Source of the DNA: JBBIPA01 sp963820495 | Lineage (GTDB): Bacteria; Chloroflexota; Dehalococcoidia; GIF9; UBA5629 | NCBI GenBank assembly: GCA_963820495.1 | Contig: CAWGAF010000002.1 | Coordinates: 558,001-622,000, forward strand | Direction: 5' to 3' | Length of the DNA: 64,000 nt | Shown here: piece after piece, positions 34,533-43,738 of the stretch | Layout of the letters: each line of letters opens with the position of its first letter | Position numbering within the stretch: position 1 is the first letter of the stretch | Position numbers and translations under genes: made by a program | The notes under the pieces: model-generated | What the model was told of the DNA's origin: nothing | Seen by the model: only the letters and a program-made list of their open reading frames with translations | The model's database searches: none

Positions 34533-35645
34533 CTATTCGCCGTGGAGATTAATGAAAGTAAGCAGATTGTCGCGAGCCACCATACCAATAATGTTGTTAT
34601 CTTTGACTACCAGCACCTGATTAATATTTTCTTCAGCCAGCATTTGCATAACCGTGGCAAGGTTTTCCTCAGGCCCCACAGTCTTTAATTTATTAAAAGG
34701 GGTCATGGCTTCTCGGACAGTTCTAGTAACCCACTGATCACGTGGCACTGATTTGATATCTTGTATGGTAACCAATCCCAGGATACCATTATTATTTACC
34801 ACAGGAAAATAGTGCCGCCCTGAAGGTAGAATATTTGCCTGTACTAATCGCTCAATGGTAGTTTCTGGAGATACCATCGGGCAATCCGTCGTCATTGCTT
34901 CTGCAACCTTATGTTTTCGAAGCGTTTCTTGAAGTGCCAGTTGCTTATAGCTGCCAGCCGCAGCACTCTGAAGGAACCAGCCGATAAGCGCCAGCCATAG
35001 CCCATTGAACCAGTATTCTCGAAAAATAAACCAGATGCCTGCGAAAATGAAGATATAGCCCACTGCTCTTCCGACATTGGAAGCAATTTTTGTGGCGCTG
35101 CGCAGGTTCTGGCTCCGCCACCATAATAAGGACCTGAGCACCCGCCCACCATCAAGCGGAAAACCAGGTACCAGGTTAAAACCTGCCAGGAAAATATTTA
35201 TCCAGCCCAGCCAGCTAGCTATAGCTGTTACCACCTCCGGCAATCCTTTCAAGAAAAACCAGATCGCTAAAAATATGCCGCCTAAAACCAGGCTGGTCAA
35301 AGGCCCGGCAATAGCCATGCGAAACTCATCCTGAGGCTTTTCAGGTTCCTGCCCCATCTGAGAGACACCCCCAAAGATAAAGAGGGTTATACCCCGTATT
35401 GGAATACCGGCTGATTTAGCCACTATGCTATGCATTAGCTCATGTGCCAGCACCGAGCCAAAGAATAGCAGGCTTGTTACCACTCCAGCTACTATAGAAA
35501 TCGCTAATCCCCAGCCTGGATATTCAGTGGGGAAATAGCCAGCCGTCAATGACCAGGCTACCAGTACGAAAATGATAAACCAGGAATAATGGAGCTTGAT
35601 AGCAATACCGAATGCCTTGCCGATAGGGATACCACCGCCTAACAT
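34533..35645 (-). CDS. Site-2 protease (M50) with tandem CBS domains
   Basis: An intramembrane zinc protease. The HELMH motif lies near residue 69 in a membrane segment and the second motif NLVPGFPLDGGRVLRSLLW near 157. Two CBS domains (about 250-365) probably sense an adenine nucleotide. The ATG at 35645 is preferred over an upstream TTG because AGAGG lies at the right distance and the protein then begins with MLGGGIPIGK, as in relatives. The substrate is unknown. It is convergent with the mutS2-VLRF1 pair. Confidence 0.9.
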   Translation of the reverse strand: MLGGGIPIGKAFGIAIKLHYSWFIIFVLVAWSLTAGYFPTEYPGWGLAISIVAGVVTSLLFFGSVLAHELMHSIVAKSAGIPIRGITLFIFGGVSQMGQEPEKPQDEFRMAIAGPLTSLVLGGIFLAIWFFLKGLPEVVTAIASWLGWINIFLAGFNLVPGFPLDGGRVLRSLLWWRSQNLRSATKIASNVGRAVGYIFIFAGIWFIFREYWFNGLWLALIGWFLQSAAAGSYKQLALQETLRKHKVAEAMTTDCPMVSPETTIERLVQANILPSGRHYFPVVNNNGILGLVTIQDIKSVPRDQWVTRTVREAMTPFNKLKTVGPEENLATVMQMLAEENINQVLVVKDNNIIGMVARDNLLTFINLHGE

Positions 35646-35713
35646 ACAAATAAACCTCTTGGCACCTTTCTCATACAAGAAATACTAATCTGGATAGAAG
35701 TTTTTGTCAAAAA

Positions 35714-35795
35714 GTGATCAACCTCTCACCATTTTATGCCCTTTCTACTTCTATAAGGAGAGAGGGATCAATGATGAGGGGTTGATTATTGTTCC
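35714..35795. repeat. Repeat family R1 copy, inverted orientation
   Basis: GATCAACCTCTCACCAT at the left and ATGATGAGGGGTTGATTATTG at the right form an imperfect dyad. Read on the minus strand, the interior (CCTCTCTCCTTATAG, GTGAGAGGTTGAT) follows the R1 copy at 7195. Confidence 0.6.
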
Positions 35796-35874
35796 AATAT
35801 TGCTTTAATTTGCATATCAATGTAAACTTTTAATTCAGTATGTATTGGCTAGATAATATTGGGGAGCGAATATA

Positions 35875-36783
35875 GTGTTTTCCACAAAGTCGGGGGCTGC
35901 CAAGCTACTAATAAGCGTAGTCATCGGCTTAATAATACTAAAAATAGTAGTCAGCTGGCTGACTGGCAGTATCAGTATACTGGCACAAACGGCTGATAGT
36001 TTTTTCGATTTGTTTGCCGGTATAATCACATTCTCAGCTATCCGCATCGCCACCAAGCCAGCCGATAAAGAACATCCCTATGGTCATGGCAAGGTGGAAG
36101 ATATCGCTGGCATGGTGCAAGGGGTCCTTATCTTTATCGCAGGTGTCGTGATTATCTATTCTTCAGTATTACGTATAATAGAAGGTGCTACTGTGGAATT
36201 GGCGGAAACCGGTATAGCGATGATGTTGGTTTCCATAGTTGTCAGTATTTTTTTGTCTCGCCATCTGTTGAAGGTAGCTCATGCTACTGGCTCTATAGCT
36301 CTGGAAGCGAATGCCAAGAATATTGCTAGTGATGTCTATTCTGCTATAGCAGTGCTGGTAGGACTAACAATAGTACGATTCACCAATATCAACCTAGTTG
36401 ATGCTGTAATCGCTATCGGAGTAGCTATTTACATATTAAAAATATCTTTCGATACCATCCGTAAGCCGATACTAGGTTTGATTGATGCCCAATTGCCTCA
36501 TCCCCAAGAGAAGGCAATAGAATCCTGTCTCAGAAACCATAGCCAAAATGTTGTTGGCTTTCATGCATTAAGAACACGCCGTTCGGGAAGTGAGCGCTAT
36601 ATAGATCTTCACCTGGTCATGTCCAGGGACATTGGCTTAGAGCAGGCACATCAGGTGTGTGACCAAATTGAGAACGAAATAAAATCTGAGCTCCCTGAGT
36701 CCAGTGTTGTTATACATATTGAACCCTGCTCTGATGAATGCCAGCAATGCTATGTATCCTGCTCCAAACGCCATAATAATTAA
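35875..36783 (+). CDS. Cation diffusion facilitator (CDF) metal transporter
   Basis: A proton-coupled exporter of divalent metals. The 302-residue protein has six membrane segments. The TM2 metal motif is QTADSFFDLFAG, then HPYGHGKVEDIAG follows TM2, with NIASDVYSAIAV in TM5. The cytoplasmic domain (about 205-290) ends in a short Cys-rich tail (CSDECQQCYVSC), unusual for the family, which may bind metal. The GTG start at 35875 follows GGGGAGCG. Confidence 0.9.
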   Translation: MFSTKSGAAKLLISVVIGLIILKIVVSWLTGSISILAQTADSFFDLFAGIITFSAIRIATKPADKEHPYGHGKVEDIAGMVQGVLIFIAGVVIIYSSVLRIIEGATVELAETGIAMMLVSIVVSIFLSRHLLKVAHATGSIALEANAKNIASDVYSAIAVLVGLTIVRFTNINLVDAVIAIGVAIYILKISFDTIRKPILGLIDAQLPHPQEKAIESCLRNHSQNVVGFHALRTRRSGSERYIDLHLVMSRDIGLEQAHQVCDQIENEIKSELPESSVVIHIEPCSDECQQCYVSCSKRHNN

Positions 36784-36880
36784 CTAACTGGGGGAAAACC
36801 AGAGGAGGCTCTAAAATTTAAAACGCTTAACTAGTCAAATTAGGAACCTTTTCATTGTCTAATACACTAAGGTAAGCTAA

Positions 36881-37492
36881 ATGGAATGGATTGATACAGT
36901 ACTTTCGCAAATTATGGGCGCCATCAACCAGGGCAATGCCACTCCTGCGGTTGTTTTATTTTTTATAGTGGCGTTTACTGAGATCGGCATACCATTTCCT
37001 TTTATACTGGATAGTGCCCTTTTCTTCACTAGCTATAAAACTGGCATAATCTCAGCCCAGGTGGGGCTGGTATTTCTAGTGGTATTTTTGGGTAGGCAAT
37101 TTGGAGCAGGACTATTATACTGGCTAACGCGTTTGCCTGGCAATGCCTTCATAAACTGGTTGGGAAAGCGTTACCCATCCATTCCTCAGAAACTAGCGAC
37201 GGTCGAGACCAAGCTTGGCAACCAGGCGATCTGGGCTATAACCATAGCCAGACTAACAGGTCTGCTAACAGTAGCCTCGGTAGCCTCAGGTGCCATAGGC
37301 TTGCGTTATTATTGGTTGGTTCTCGGCGTAGTTTTGTCCTCAGTTATATTTGATGGTGCTTTGCTACTGCTGGGTTCTGGTATTGCAGTGTTTTTGCCCA
37401 ATTTGCCACCGTGGACGATTGTCATTGGCATCATTATCTTGATGGCTATTGTCTGGGGGGTACATTTCCTCGTAGTCCGTCGCCGCAAATAG
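36881..37492 (+). CDS. DedA/VTT-domain membrane protein
   Basis: A 203-residue protein with five or so membrane segments. FTEIGIPFPFILDSALFF corresponds to the first DedA half-helix loop, and ARLTGLLTVASVASGAIGL to the conserved Arg region. DedA proteins are linked to undecaprenyl phosphate or lipid flipping and membrane energetics; the exact substrate here is unknown. The match is remote but the topology agrees. Confidence 0.65.
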   Translation: MEWIDTVLSQIMGAINQGNATPAVVLFFIVAFTEIGIPFPFILDSALFFTSYKTGIISAQVGLVFLVVFLGRQFGAGLLYWLTRLPGNAFINWLGKRYPSIPQKLATVETKLGNQAIWAITIARLTGLLTVASVASGAIGLRYYWLVLGVVLSSVIFDGALLLLGSGIAVFLPNLPPWTIVIGIIILMAIVWGVHFLVVRRRK

Positions 37493-37570
37493 CACTGGTA
37501 ATCTGATAGAAATGCCAAGTAACTTGATTTGTAAAGCCTCGGTGTCGTAAACTGCTTTTTGGATTGTTTT

Positions 37571-37603
37571 TCTAATTTAAGGCTGTAACTTGCCTAAATT
37601 AGA
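37571..37603. promoter_or_regulatory. Inverted repeat upstream of the cysteine synthase gene
   Basis: TCTAATTTAAGGC and GCCTAAATTAGA form a 12-bp dyad with an 8-base loop, ending 15 bases before the ATG. It could be an operator or a hairpin in the leader. Confidence 0.35.
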
Positions 37604-37617
37604 TGATAGAGGGCATT

Positions 37618-38550
37618 ATGAAAGCTATTGAGAAAAAGATGTTTAGCATATTTGATGCCATTGGAAATACTCCCCTGGTAGAGCTGAACAATATAAATGG
37701 AAATAATAGGGTAAAAATCTTTGGCAAATTCGAAGGAGCTAACCCTGGCGGCTCAGTAAAAGACCGTCCTGCCTATTATATGATCAAAAAAGCTGAGGGA
37801 TCTGGCAAGCTTACCAAAGATAAGATAATAGTCGAACCTACGTCAGGGAACATGGGTATTGCTCTGGCAATGATAGGTGCAGCCAAAGGTTATAAAGTTA
37901 AACTTTTCATGCCTGAATGCGTGAGCACCGAAAGACAGGGTGTCCTTATGGCACTGGGTGCGGAGATTATACTTACACCAGCCAGAGAAGCCACTGATGG
38001 TGCTATCAGGAAAGCCAGGGAGTTTTTAAGTGAGGCACCTGGTAAGCATTTTATGCCCAATCAGTTCGATAATCCCGATAATGTCCTTGCCCATTATGAA
38101 ACCACGGGCCCAGAAATTTTTTCCCAGACTAAAGGGGAGGTAGATGTATTTGTTGCGGGCTTAGGGACAACTGGAACGCTAATGGGTACCGGCAAGTATC
38201 TCAAAGAGAAAAAACCGTCAATCAAAATAGTTGCTGTTGAACCTACGCAAGGGCATACCATACAAGGGCTTAAGAATATGACTGAATCTATAGTCCCCAA
38301 AATCTATAGGCCAGAGCTATTCGATGAAAAGATTGTGGTTGAGGACGGTGAGGCATTCGAGATAACCAGGCTGTTAGCAACCAAGGAGGGGCTCTTTGTG
38401 GGTATGTCCAGTGGAGCAGCTGTGGCAGGCGCTCTGCAATTAGCCAAGAAAATGGGCCATGGGGTTATTGTGGTGATATTACCTGACCGTGGCGACCGCT
38501 ACCTGAGTACGACACTATTCCGGTCTGTCTGTGCCAAATGCCCTCCGTAA
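37618..38550 (+). CDS. Cysteine synthase (CysK/CysM family)
   Basis: PLP enzyme making cysteine from O-acetylserine (or O-phosphoserine) and sulfide. The 310-residue protein has the PLP lysine in NPGGSVKDRPA, the substrate loop PTSGNMGIALA (more often TSGNTG), the phosphate loop GLGTTGTLMGTG and GMSSGAAVAGAL. The start is set at 37618 because GAGGG lies 5 bases upstream; an ATG 15 bases earlier is possible. No cysE is adjacent. Confidence 0.92.
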   Translation: MKAIEKKMFSIFDAIGNTPLVELNNINGNNRVKIFGKFEGANPGGSVKDRPAYYMIKKAEGSGKLTKDKIIVEPTSGNMGIALAMIGAAKGYKVKLFMPECVSTERQGVLMALGAEIILTPAREATDGAIRKAREFLSEAPGKHFMPNQFDNPDNVLAHYETTGPEIFSQTKGEVDVFVAGLGTTGTLMGTGKYLKEKKPSIKIVAVEPTQGHTIQGLKNMTESIVPKIYRPELFDEKIVVEDGEAFEITRLLATKEGLFVGMSSGAAVAGALQLAKKMGHGVIVVILPDRGDRYLSTTLFRSVCAKCPP

Positions 38551-38587
38551 TTTTCTTAAAATTAATATGCTGATTGACTGTTTTGCT

Positions 38588-38608
38588 TAGGCTTTTTGGG
38601 AAAGCCTA
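38588..38608. terminator. Hairpin between the convergent cysteine synthase and treT genes
   Basis: TAGGCTTT / AAAGCCTA with a 5-base loop. It overlaps the treT stop codon. There is no long T-run, so its action as a terminator is uncertain. Confidence 0.4.
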
Positions 38609-39853
38609 GAGGTAAACTACGTCAGAAGTGTGATCCAATAAAAGAAAGAGGAGCATGTATTCCTTTAGATGTCGCGTTATTAAAAAATTCTGCTTCACAT
38701 GCTCTCGTCCGTTCTTGCCTAACCAGTTAGCATATTCGGGATTAGTCAGGAGCTGTCTCAAGTCATAAGCTGCGCCTTCAATGCTGTGGCAGAGTAAACC
38801 AGTGAGCTTATTTTTTACTTGCAAAGGAATGCCACCTACCGCGGTAGCTATTACGGGCTTCTCTTTCCACAGTGCCTCGCTTATGGTTAGGCCGAATCCT
38901 TCCCTCAATGATTTCTGCATAATAATCGTCGCAGCTCGCTGTAGGGCATTGATCTCTATATCACTGTTAGGTGGAATAAGTAGAATGTGGATATCAGGAT
39001 TAGCTGAGGCTCGTTCCTTCACTTCTGCCAGAACTTTGCTAGATTCAGGATCATCGTCTGCGGTGCCACCAGCCAGGACTAGTTGGCAGTCAATATTCTT
39101 CCTGGCTATTTCAAAAGCCTCAATTACCCCTACTGGGTCCTTCAGATAGTCAAACCGCGATATTTGAACAACCATTGGTCTTGTGGTATCAAGATCATAT
39201 TTTCTTAACACAGCATCGATTACCTCAGGAGAAAGCTCCTTATTTTTATCGCTTAGAGGGTCAATCGAGGGTGAAATCATAAATTGTCTGATGGGTAATT
39301 GTTGAGCAAAGTTGGGTGCAGAAAAAACCGCGGCATCGTATTTAATAACGAAGCTCCGTACGAAATCCCAGACTTTTTTGTCTGGCTTGGAGCTATCAAT
39401 ATGACATCGCCATATCCATTTCCCCCCTAGTTTTTCTCTGTTATTTACTAAGGCTACTGGCTGTGGGTCATGAATAAAAAAGATATCTCCATCAAGCTTC
39501 AGTTCATTTATGTTTTTCTGATTTACCTCTAAAAAAAGTGCACAATCTTCATCACAGATATTCTCTATTCTGCCATGGAAAGCATTATGAAACTTTTTGG
39601 TTATGTCGAAGAAGGCATTGTTACCCTTTATGGTGTTCCATCTAGCATCAATACCTAGCTGATTTAACAGAGGCACCAAGCGGGCTAAAATCTCGGCAAC
39701 ACCACCACCGGTAAAAGTTGAATTGACGTTCTGAATAATTTTTCCTGCTAACCTATCAGCAAGCATTTGAAGTTCATCAAGGGTATCTTTGCCAACTATA
39801 GGCTCGTAGTCCTGTATTTTAGCTGCAGAATTTTGAAAAATGCCTTTGCCCAA
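38606..39853 (-). CDS. treT: Trehalose glycosyltransferring synthase (TreT-type GT4)
   Basis: A GT4-family enzyme that makes trehalose from NDP-glucose and glucose. The 415-residue protein has NSTFTGGGVAEILARLVPLL near residue 43, HDPQPVAL, ISRFDYLKDPVGVIEAF, and the nucleotide-sugar Glu motif QKSLREGFGLTISEALWKEKP. It is the last gene of otsA-otsB-mscS-treT, 11 bases after the channel gene. Having OtsA/OtsB and TreT together gives two routes to the same solute; TreT can also run in reverse in some organisms. Confidence 0.85.
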   Translation of the reverse strand: MGKGIFQNSAAKIQDYEPIVGKDTLDELQMLADRLAGKIIQNVNSTFTGGGVAEILARLVPLLNQLGIDARWNTIKGNNAFFDITKKFHNAFHGRIENICDEDCALFLEVNQKNINELKLDGDIFFIHDPQPVALVNNREKLGGKWIWRCHIDSSKPDKKVWDFVRSFVIKYDAAVFSAPNFAQQLPIRQFMISPSIDPLSDKNKELSPEVIDAVLRKYDLDTTRPMVVQISRFDYLKDPVGVIEAFEIARKNIDCQLVLAGGTADDDPESSKVLAEVKERASANPDIHILLIPPNSDIEINALQRAATIIMQKSLREGFGLTISEALWKEKPVIATAVGGIPLQVKNKLTGLLCHSIEGAAYDLRQLLTNPEYANWLGKNGREHVKQNFLITRHLKEYMLLFLLLDHTSDVVYL

Positions 39854-39864
39854 TTTGACTTCCT

Positions 39865-41244
39865 CTATTTTACGCGTTTTTCGATTTGCTGGATTATTAT
39901 TGACCTCAATTTCTCCAGAGTAAAAGCATATGGGTCGAGCCTGGCAATTTTGTCAGCCAGATCATTCTCTCCCAGACAATCTCGAAACCATATCGAAAAA
40001 TCATTATTCCCCTTTTGAAGTCTTAACCTGGCTTCAAAGATATGGAAGTAAAGAGAATAGATGGTCACCTTTCGCAATACTTCCACGAACTCCCTGAGAT
40101 CGTGAGCAACGTAGGGCGTTGGTAATACTACGCTTATTGACTTGATGAAATGGAATTCTCTACCTTCCGGTGCGGTGCGTTCTGTCGGATTGTTCGTCAA
40201 ATATTCCTTGATTACGTCTCTGATTTTTGCTTTAAGTGAGCTGATAGTTGAGAACTGAAAGATGTCAATGCTGGCTAGCTTTTCTTCCAATATTTCATCA
40301 CCGAGGGCGTCGCCTACCCAAAGGGCAAAATCATTAGCCGGTTCGGGAGTTAAATATTGATATTCTTCCAGGAAATGGTGGGTATGATAATATATTGTCG
40401 AACCTGGTGCTCTTTTCAAGATACTAAGTAATTCCGAGAGACTGGTAGCTTTCAATCCGGTCAACTCTTTCAGGTGAAGCCTGGTATAAAACCGAAATGG
40501 TTGAGTTGCTTTCTTCAAGGGGCGTCCATAATTAATCACTGTACTCTGGATCAGTTTGCTATTTGGTACCAGTATAGTGCTGTCGTTGAGAGTTTTGATT
40601 CGGGTGTTTCTCCAGGCTATTTCCACAATATAGCCTTCATCTCCCGATTCCAGCTTGACAAAATCTCCTGTTTTTATTAGATCTCCAGCGTTTAATTGAA
40701 GCCCCGAGAAGATACTAAGTAATGTGTCGCGTGAAGCGATGACAACTGCCAGTATTAAGACGGCTAAAAACAGAAGTAGGGGTGTAATGGGTGCTCCCCA
40801 CAAATCGATTATCATCAATATAGCCAACACAATTATGACGATTCGTACCATGTTGATAATGATTCTAGTTGGGGGTGAAGGAGTTCTTAATTTATTTACA
40901 TAAAGCTGAATTAATTTCTCAGCCAGACTAAGGATCGTCCACGTCAAGGATACTATGAAAAGACTCGCCAGTACTTTACCGCCTAAATCCTTAGACTCTA
41001 TCGGCAACACGGAAACCAAGATAGCAACATAGGCACCTAATATGAGACACCAGTGGAAAAATGGATTCTTTGTTGTTCTGGTGAGTAAGTCACTACCTTC
41101 CCACTTAGCTTTATCTAGCCACCTGGTCAAATAGCCAAAGGCGATTTTTCTGACCCAGATAGAGACAATAAAGAAAGCCAGAAATACCACAATGGGTACG
41201 ACTATGGAAATCCAGTTTTCACTTAACCAATTAATAATATCCAT
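39865..41244 (-). CDS. MscS-type mechanosensitive channel with two C-terminal repeats
   Basis: A 459-residue channel. N-terminal membrane segments (about 10-165) lead to the MscS pore/beta domain (SRDTLLSIFSGLQLNAGDLIK, residues 171-191, then IVEIAWRNTRIKT). The C-terminal part holds two repeats of about 75-80 residues (268-349 and 381-457), each with an aromatic/His strand (YYHTHHFLEEYQY; LYFHIFEARLRL), an NDFxxW motif and a closing amphipathic helix. These resemble the DUF5752 type seen beside trehalose genes, from memory. The channel would release solute on hypo-osmotic shock. Confidence 0.85.
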   Translation of the reverse strand: MDIINWLSENWISIVVPIVVFLAFFIVSIWVRKIAFGYLTRWLDKAKWEGSDLLTRTTKNPFFHWCLILGAYVAILVSVLPIESKDLGGKVLASLFIVSLTWTILSLAEKLIQLYVNKLRTPSPPTRIIINMVRIVIIVLAILMIIDLWGAPITPLLLFLAVLILAVVIASRDTLLSIFSGLQLNAGDLIKTGDFVKLESGDEGYIVEIAWRNTRIKTLNDSTILVPNSKLIQSTVINYGRPLKKATQPFRFYTRLHLKELTGLKATSLSELLSILKRAPGSTIYYHTHHFLEEYQYLTPEPANDFALWVGDALGDEILEEKLASIDIFQFSTISSLKAKIRDVIKEYLTNNPTERTAPEGREFHFIKSISVVLPTPYVAHDLREFVEVLRKVTIYSLYFHIFEARLRLQKGNNDFSIWFRDCLGENDLADKIARLDPYAFTLEKLRSIIIQQIEKRVK

Positions 41245-41247
41245 TGT

Positions 41248-42048
41248 CTAATTCAGCCTGAGTAATTCTTTGATAAGGTTGTCCACTTCTTCAGTGAATT
41301 TTAGGTAATAGCTGGCTGATGATTGATGGTTTTCACCGCCGACATATACCGCAATTCCACCATAACTTTCAATAACCTTGAAGGCGTCTTCATCTGTTAA
41401 ATCATCACCAACGTATAATGGTAGCAGTCCGCTTTGCCTGCCACCTTTGCCGTATCGCTTCATGAGTAACTTTACTGCTTTTCCTTTATCCCAAGGTACT
41501 GCTGGCCGAACTTCATGCACCATTTTACCTGATGTCGTCCGTACTTTGCCAAGTACGGCAGCTACGCCGACAGTACTATCTAAAATATCCTTAACCTCGT
41601 CTACCTCTTGATCGTCCACAAGACGGTAATGAACGCTTAGAGTAAGACCTTTATCTTCTACTATGGCACCCCGAATTGCGCCTAGAGCTTTTTTGAGTAC
41701 CAGGGCTATCATTCGCAGCACTGGTCCAACTTCCTCTGTTATGGGATGAACAAAAGCCAAATCTGGCCCCTGTATTTCAAGTCCATGGTTACCAGCATAA
41801 ATTATTCCTGGAATCTCTATCTTACTTTGCAGGTCATTAATGGCTCTGCCGCTTATTATGGCTATGGTGGAATTAGGACATCGCGCCAGACTTTTAAGAA
41901 GCTTCCTCGATTCTTCACTTAATTCTGCCATCTCTGGCGTGTCGACTATGGGGGTTAAAGTGCCGTCAAAATCGAACATAAGCAGTGTATGGCTGGCTGC
42001 TCTGATTTTGTTTGCAATAGTTTTCCAGGTATCAAAAATATACTGCAT
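41248..42048 (-). CDS. otsB: Trehalose-6-phosphate phosphatase
   Basis: Dephosphorylates trehalose-6-phosphate. The 266-residue HAD-family protein has the nucleophile motif FDFDGTLTPI (near 25), SGRAINDL, HGLEIQGPD, and the metal motif YVGDDLTDEDAF. It sits 11 bases after otsA and 3 bases before the channel gene. Its cap subdomain is of the usual C2 type. Confidence 0.95.
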   Translation of the reverse strand: MQYIFDTWKTIANKIRAASHTLLMFDFDGTLTPIVDTPEMAELSEESRKLLKSLARCPNSTIAIISGRAINDLQSKIEIPGIIYAGNHGLEIQGPDLAFVHPITEEVGPVLRMIALVLKKALGAIRGAIVEDKGLTLSVHYRLVDDQEVDEVKDILDSTVGVAAVLGKVRTTSGKMVHEVRPAVPWDKGKAVKLLMKRYGKGGRQSGLLPLYVGDDLTDEDAFKVIESYGGIAVYVGGENHQSSASYYLKFTEEVDNLIKELLRLN

Positions 42049-42059
42049 AAAAGCTGGAT

Positions 42060-43532
42060 TTATTCTGATTTAGATTTTACCAGTTCGGAAATTATCTCTC
42101 CCGCCCAGCGGTAAATGTTATTATCACGCACTATGCTGCGCAGCTTAGCCATACTATTTCGTCGTGCAGCTTCTGGCATTTCAATAGCTTTTCTAATTGC
42201 CTCGGCAAAATCGTCGATTGCATAGGGATTGATTAGAAGAGCTTCATCCAATTCTCTTGCAGCTCCGGTAAAGCAACTGAGTATAAGAACTCCATCTTCG
42301 TCTATTCTTGAGGAAACAAATTCTTTAGCTACGAGATTCATGCCATCATGTAGTGAGCTTACTATACAGAAATTTGCCAGTCTATGATAGGCTAGTAAAG
42401 TAATCGGTGATAAGTGCTCTCTAACATAGATTATTGGCTTCCAATCGGCCGATTGATGTTTCCAGTTTATTTCCTCCATCAGGTCATCGATTTCTGCATT
42501 CAATTCTTTATATCTCTTGATATGGATACGGCTCGGTTCACCAAGCTGAAAGAAAACAACTTTCCTCTGGTATTTAGGGTACTTGGAGAGAAATCTGTCC
42601 AGAGCCTTGAACCTCTCTGGAATTCCTTTGGTGTAGTCAATCCTGTCAATACCGATACCAACGAACTGATCGCTTAAGCCCCAGTTTTGTCGAATTCTCT
42701 CTATTTCTTGTGATACTTCTTCATTAGCCGCGTCGCGGGATATTCGGTCAAAGTCGACACTTATTGGGAAGGGGCGAACTAGTGTTGTTTTGCCGCCCCG
42801 GATTACTGCGTGTCTCTCATAATCAATTTTTGATTCTAGAACCCGGTCGATGGTTTCTAGAAAATTATTACGGTGGTATCCAATATGAAAGCCGAGGATA
42901 TTATTACCCAGGAGACCGTCAAGTATTTCTTCTTGCCACGGACAAATTCTGAAGGCTTCAGGATTAGGCCATGGAATATGCCAGAACTGGGCAGTGGTGA
43001 CTTTTGGGTTCTTAGACTTGATTAGCTTGGATAGAAGTGACAAATGATAATCCTGAATGAAAACAAAGGCTTTCCTATCGCGAACCTCATCCAAAACTGC
43101 TTCAGCGAAAAGTTGATTAACTCGCTTGTAAGTAGTCCAATCTGTTTCGTCAAATATAGGACGCGTATAGACGATGTGGCATAGAGGCCATAATGCCTCG
43201 TTTGAGAAGCCTAGATAATAACCATTCTCCTCTTCCTTGGTTAGCCAGACTCGCCTTAATGTATAAGTTGGTTTATCCGGAGGTACCGTTACTCTATCTC
43301 TGGCGTCAACGACTTCCCTATCAGCATCGCCACTGCCGTGGGCGACCCATGTCCCGCCACAGGCTTGCATTACAGGGTCAAGAGCTACGGTTAAGCCACT
43401 AGCTGGAACAATACACTGTATGCTATTGCCTGAGTGCGTGTGGATATATGGCTCTCTATTAGAAACAACAACAAATAGATAACCAGCTAATTTTGCTTTT
43501 ACTAACTCTTGCAAATCATCCTTAGTCCACAT
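42060..43532 (-). CDS. otsA: Trehalose-6-phosphate synthase
   Basis: Joins NDP-glucose and glucose-6-phosphate. The 490-residue GT20 protein starts at the ATG at 43532, where GGAGGA lies 10 bases upstream; an in-frame extension of 29 residues further up overlaps the promoter and is rejected. Signatures are VVVSNREPYIH, ASGLTVALDPVM, VFIQDYHLSLL, FWHIPWPNPEAFRICPW, GIDRIDYTKGIPERFKALDRF, and HDGMNLVAKEFV. It is the first gene of the operon. Confidence 0.95.
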   Translation of the reverse strand: MWTKDDLQELVKAKLAGYLFVVVSNREPYIHTHSGNSIQCIVPASGLTVALDPVMQACGGTWVAHGSGDADREVVDARDRVTVPPDKPTYTLRRVWLTKEEENGYYLGFSNEALWPLCHIVYTRPIFDETDWTTYKRVNQLFAEAVLDEVRDRKAFVFIQDYHLSLLSKLIKSKNPKVTTAQFWHIPWPNPEAFRICPWQEEILDGLLGNNILGFHIGYHRNNFLETIDRVLESKIDYERHAVIRGGKTTLVRPFPISVDFDRISRDAANEEVSQEIERIRQNWGLSDQFVGIGIDRIDYTKGIPERFKALDRFLSKYPKYQRKVVFFQLGEPSRIHIKRYKELNAEIDDLMEEINWKHQSADWKPIIYVREHLSPITLLAYHRLANFCIVSSLHDGMNLVAKEFVSSRIDEDGVLILSCFTGAARELDEALLINPYAIDDFAEAIRKAIEMPEAARRNSMAKLRSIVRDNNIYRWAGEIISELVKSKSE

Positions 43533-43580
43533 TAATATTGTTCCTCCACAGAGATATAAGATATAGGATGGTAGAGACAG

Positions 43581-43607
43581 AGTATAAGAAAACGAGGCAA
43601 AGGTCAA
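43581..43607 (-). promoter_or_regulatory. Possible promoter of otsA-otsB-mscS-treT
   Basis: On the minus strand TTGACC, 15 bases, TATACT. The spacer is short, so this is tentative. It lies just below the inverted repeat at 43611-43648. Confidence 0.35.
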
Positions 43608-43610
43608 ATA

Positions 43611-43648
43611 CCCATACACGCATATGTCTAACAGTGCACGTATATGGG
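43611..43648. promoter_or_regulatory. Inverted repeat upstream of the trehalose operon
   Basis: CCCATACACG and CGTATATGGG (9 of 10 pairs) are separated by 18 bases. It sits directly upstream of the -35 box, which suggests a regulator site. No sigma or regulator can be named. Confidence 0.4.
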
Positions 43649-43738
43649 CAATAGAAAGCTTGATGGATTTTCCGAAGCAAATATTAAACAGCTAAAGAAG
43701 GCACCACACACCGCAATAACACACACAAGATCCAAGGG

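Noticed and set aside
43533..43619. A 29-residue N-terminal extension of otsA
   Set aside because: A strong ribosome site serves the internal ATG and the extension covers the likely promoter.
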